Assembly (NCBI GenBank): GCA_002449555.1
Contig: DJXA01000107.1
Location: forward strand, 1 to 6,645
Direction: 5' to 3'
Length of the DNA stretch: 6,645 bases
DNA from: Atopobiaceae bacterium UBA7016
Lineage (GTDB): Bacteria; Actinomycetota; Coriobacteriia; Coriobacteriales; Atopobiaceae
The translations under genes and the position numbers were made by a program. Below the pieces are notes generated by a model. That model did not search any database and was not told where the DNA came from. It saw only the letters and a list, made by a program, of their open reading frames with translations. This document shows, piece by piece, positions 5,627-6,645 of this stretch. Every line of letters starts with the position of its first letter. Position 1 is the stretch's first letter.

Positions 5627-6214
5627 TTAGAGCCCGATGAGGCGCAGCGCCTCCTGGCGGGCTTTGAGGTCGTCCTTGAACCAGCCGCGCACCGCCGAGG
5701 TGACGGTGGACGAGCCCACGCTCCTGATGCCACGTATGCACATGCACGAGTGCTCGGCCTGCAGCACCACCAGCACGCCGCGCGGCTCGAGCCGCTCGAC
5801 CAGGGCATCGGCAATCTGCTCGGTGAGGCGCTCCTGCAGCTGCGGGCGACGCGCATAGCCCGACACGCAGCGCGCGAGCTTGGAGATGCCCGTGATGCGG
5901 CCGTCGCGCGGCAGATAGCAGATGTGGGCCGTGCCCGTGAAAGGCAGCAGGTGATGCTCGCACATGGAGTTGAAGGGGATATCCTTCACGATGACCATGT
6001 TCTCGTTGCCCGGCTCGTGGAACTGCCTCAACAGGTGCTGTGACGGGTCTTCCTGCATGCCGCCGAAGATCTCCTCGCAGGCGCGGGCCACGCGGTCAGG
6101 CGTGCCCTGAATCCCCTCACGGTCTGGGTCATCACCGATTGCGGCAAGAAACTCCCGCACGGCAGCCTCGATGCGCGGCTTGTCGATCTTGCCATACGTC
6201 AGGTGCATAGACAT
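5627..6214 (-). CDS. folE: GTP cyclohydrolase I (type IA)
   Basis: First step of de novo folate synthesis: GTP plus water gives 7,8-dihydroneopterin triphosphate and formate, in the cytoplasm by a homodecamer. The protein has 195 residues, close to the B. subtilis size. Zinc ligands are C85 and H88 in MCEHHLLPF (84-92) and C157 in EHSCMCIRG (154-162). GDDPDREGIQGTPDRVA (27-43) is the usual N-terminal motif, ISKLAR (110-115) and QLQERLTEQIADAL (125-138) follow, and SSTVTSAVRGWF (168-179) closes the domain. The reading frame is open upstream to 6382, but that part overlaps folD and is arginine-rich, unlike FolE; GGGGAGG five bases before the ATG at 6214 fixes the start. A second ATG two codons on is possible but has poorer spacing. 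It lies 32 bp after folD and 24 bp before the FNT channel. Confidence 0.97.
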   Translation of the reverse strand: MSMHLTYGKIDKPRIEAAVREFLAAIGDDPDREGIQGTPDRVARACEEIFGGMQEDPSQHLLRQFHEPGNENMVIVKDIPFNSMCEHHLLPFTGTAHICYLPRDGRITGISKLARCVSGYARRPQLQERLTEQIADALVERLEPRGVLVVLQAEHSCMCIRGIRSVGSSTVTSAVRGWFKDDLKARQEALRLIGL

Positions 6215-6219
6215 GACGT

Positions 6220-6226
6220 CCTCCCC
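6220..6226 (-). promoter_or_regulatory. Ribosome binding site deciding the folE start
   Basis: GGGGAGG on the minus strand, five bases before the ATG at 6214. It selects this start over the longer open frame that reaches into folD. Confidence 0.8.
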
Positions 6227-6246
6227 AAAGACGGATACGGAAGCGC

Positions 6247-6645
6247 TTAGACGTTTTGCCGCTCGGCGGCCAGGACCACGTGCTTGGCGAGCACCGCCGT
6301 GGTAACCGAGCCCACGCCGCGCGGCACCGGCGTGATGGCCGCGACCGTTGGCTCGACCTCGTCGAACGAGACGTCTCCGCACAGTTTACCAAGAGACTCG
6401 TTCCAGTTGATGCCCACGTCGATAACCACCTGGCCCGGCGCGACGGCGTCGGCGCCCACGGTGCCGATGTGGCCGGCAGCCACCACCAAGATCTCGGCGT
6501 CGCGGCACTCGGCCGCAAGGTCGCGCGTACGGGTATGGCACATCGTCACGGTGGCGTTCTTGGCCTGCAGCATCATGCTGACGGGCTTGCCGATGACGAG
6601 GCTGCGGCCCACCACGGTGACGCGGGCGCCCGTGAGGTCGTAGCC
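6247..6645 (-). CDS. folD: Methylene-THF dehydrogenase / methenyl-THF cyclohydrolase, C-terminal part
   Basis: Bifunctional cytoplasmic enzyme that converts 5,10-methylene-THF through methenyl-THF to 10-formyl-THF using NAD(P). Only the last 132 residues are present, about half of the usual 280-300; the N-terminus lies beyond the right edge. The visible part is the Rossmann domain: VVGRSLVIGKP (11-21) is the dinucleotide-binding loop, followed by ATVTMCHTRT (31-40), AEILVVAAGHIG (50-61) and VVIDVGIN (73-80). The C-terminal signature reads TPVPRGVGSVTTAVL, where the family usually has PGGVGPMT: Arg109 replaces a glycine and Ser113 the proline. Catalytic residues (for example the lysine of the N-terminal domain) are not visible. 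It is the first seen gene of the folate cluster, 32 bp before folE; its promoter is outside the window. Confidence 0.96.
   Translation of the reverse strand, partial: GYDLTGARVTVVGRSLVIGKPVSMMLQAKNATVTMCHTRTRDLAAECRDAEILVVAAGHIGTVGADAVAPGQVVIDVGINWNESLGKLCGDVSFDEVEPTVAAITPVPRGVGSVTTAVLAKHVVLAAERQNV

Noticed and set aside
6215..6382. N-terminal extension of FolE reaching into folD
   Set aside because: The added 56 residues are Arg/Gly-rich and overlap folD in another frame, while a strong ribosome binding site stands before the ATG at 6214.
1..6645. Mobile elements, CRISPR arrays, defence islands, tRNA or rRNA genes
   Set aside because: No spaced direct repeats, transposase or integrase motifs, terminal inverted repeats, or RNA gene sequences were seen; the genes are ordinary chromosomal ones with consistent base composition.

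Overview
All six genes in this window lie on the minus strand, so the text is read from right to left. The DNA is GC-rich, with G/C-dominated third codon positions. A ThrRS without a TGS domain, a secreted GH25 lysozyme, a short FolE and a FolD-FolE-FNT-FolC cluster fit a gut- or mouth-type Gram-positive actinobacterium. My best guess is the class Coriobacteriia (Collinsella/Olsenella/Atopobium-like). That assignment rests on recalled family resemblance, not on a marker gene, and should be held loosely.

Right side (6645 to 3384): a folate / one-carbon operon. In order of transcription it holds the C-terminal part of folD (cut by the window edge), folE (GTP cyclohydrolase I), a formate/nitrite-family channel, and folC. 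Spacings are 32 bp (folD-folE), 24 bp (folE-channel) and a 1-base stop/start overlap (channel-folC), so the four are almost certainly co-transcribed. FolE releases formate from GTP, FolD interconverts the one-carbon units on tetrahydrofolate, FolC makes and retains the polyglutamylated folate, and the channel could move formate across the membrane. This is the most coherent biological story in the window.

Middle (3383 to 1836): two genes with their own likely promoters. The first is a secreted GH25 lysozyme, with a perfect -10 box and a palindromic hairpin in its leader. The second is a small membrane protein with a PLDc_N-like two-helix anchor and a double zinc ribbon, closed by a UUCG-loop terminator.

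Left side (1782 to 1): a second terminator-like hairpin, then thrS (threonyl-tRNA synthetase) with an extended -10 promoter. thrS runs off the left edge. It keeps its editing and catalytic domains but has no TGS domain, and an in-frame stop upstream rules out a missed longer start.

No mobile element, CRISPR array, tRNA, rRNA or attachment site is visible. No intergenic gap exceeds about 180 bp. I do not see a clearly novel defence or signalling system; the points of interest are the folate-formate grouping, the domain-trimmed ThrRS, an unusual FolD signature and several leader hairpins.
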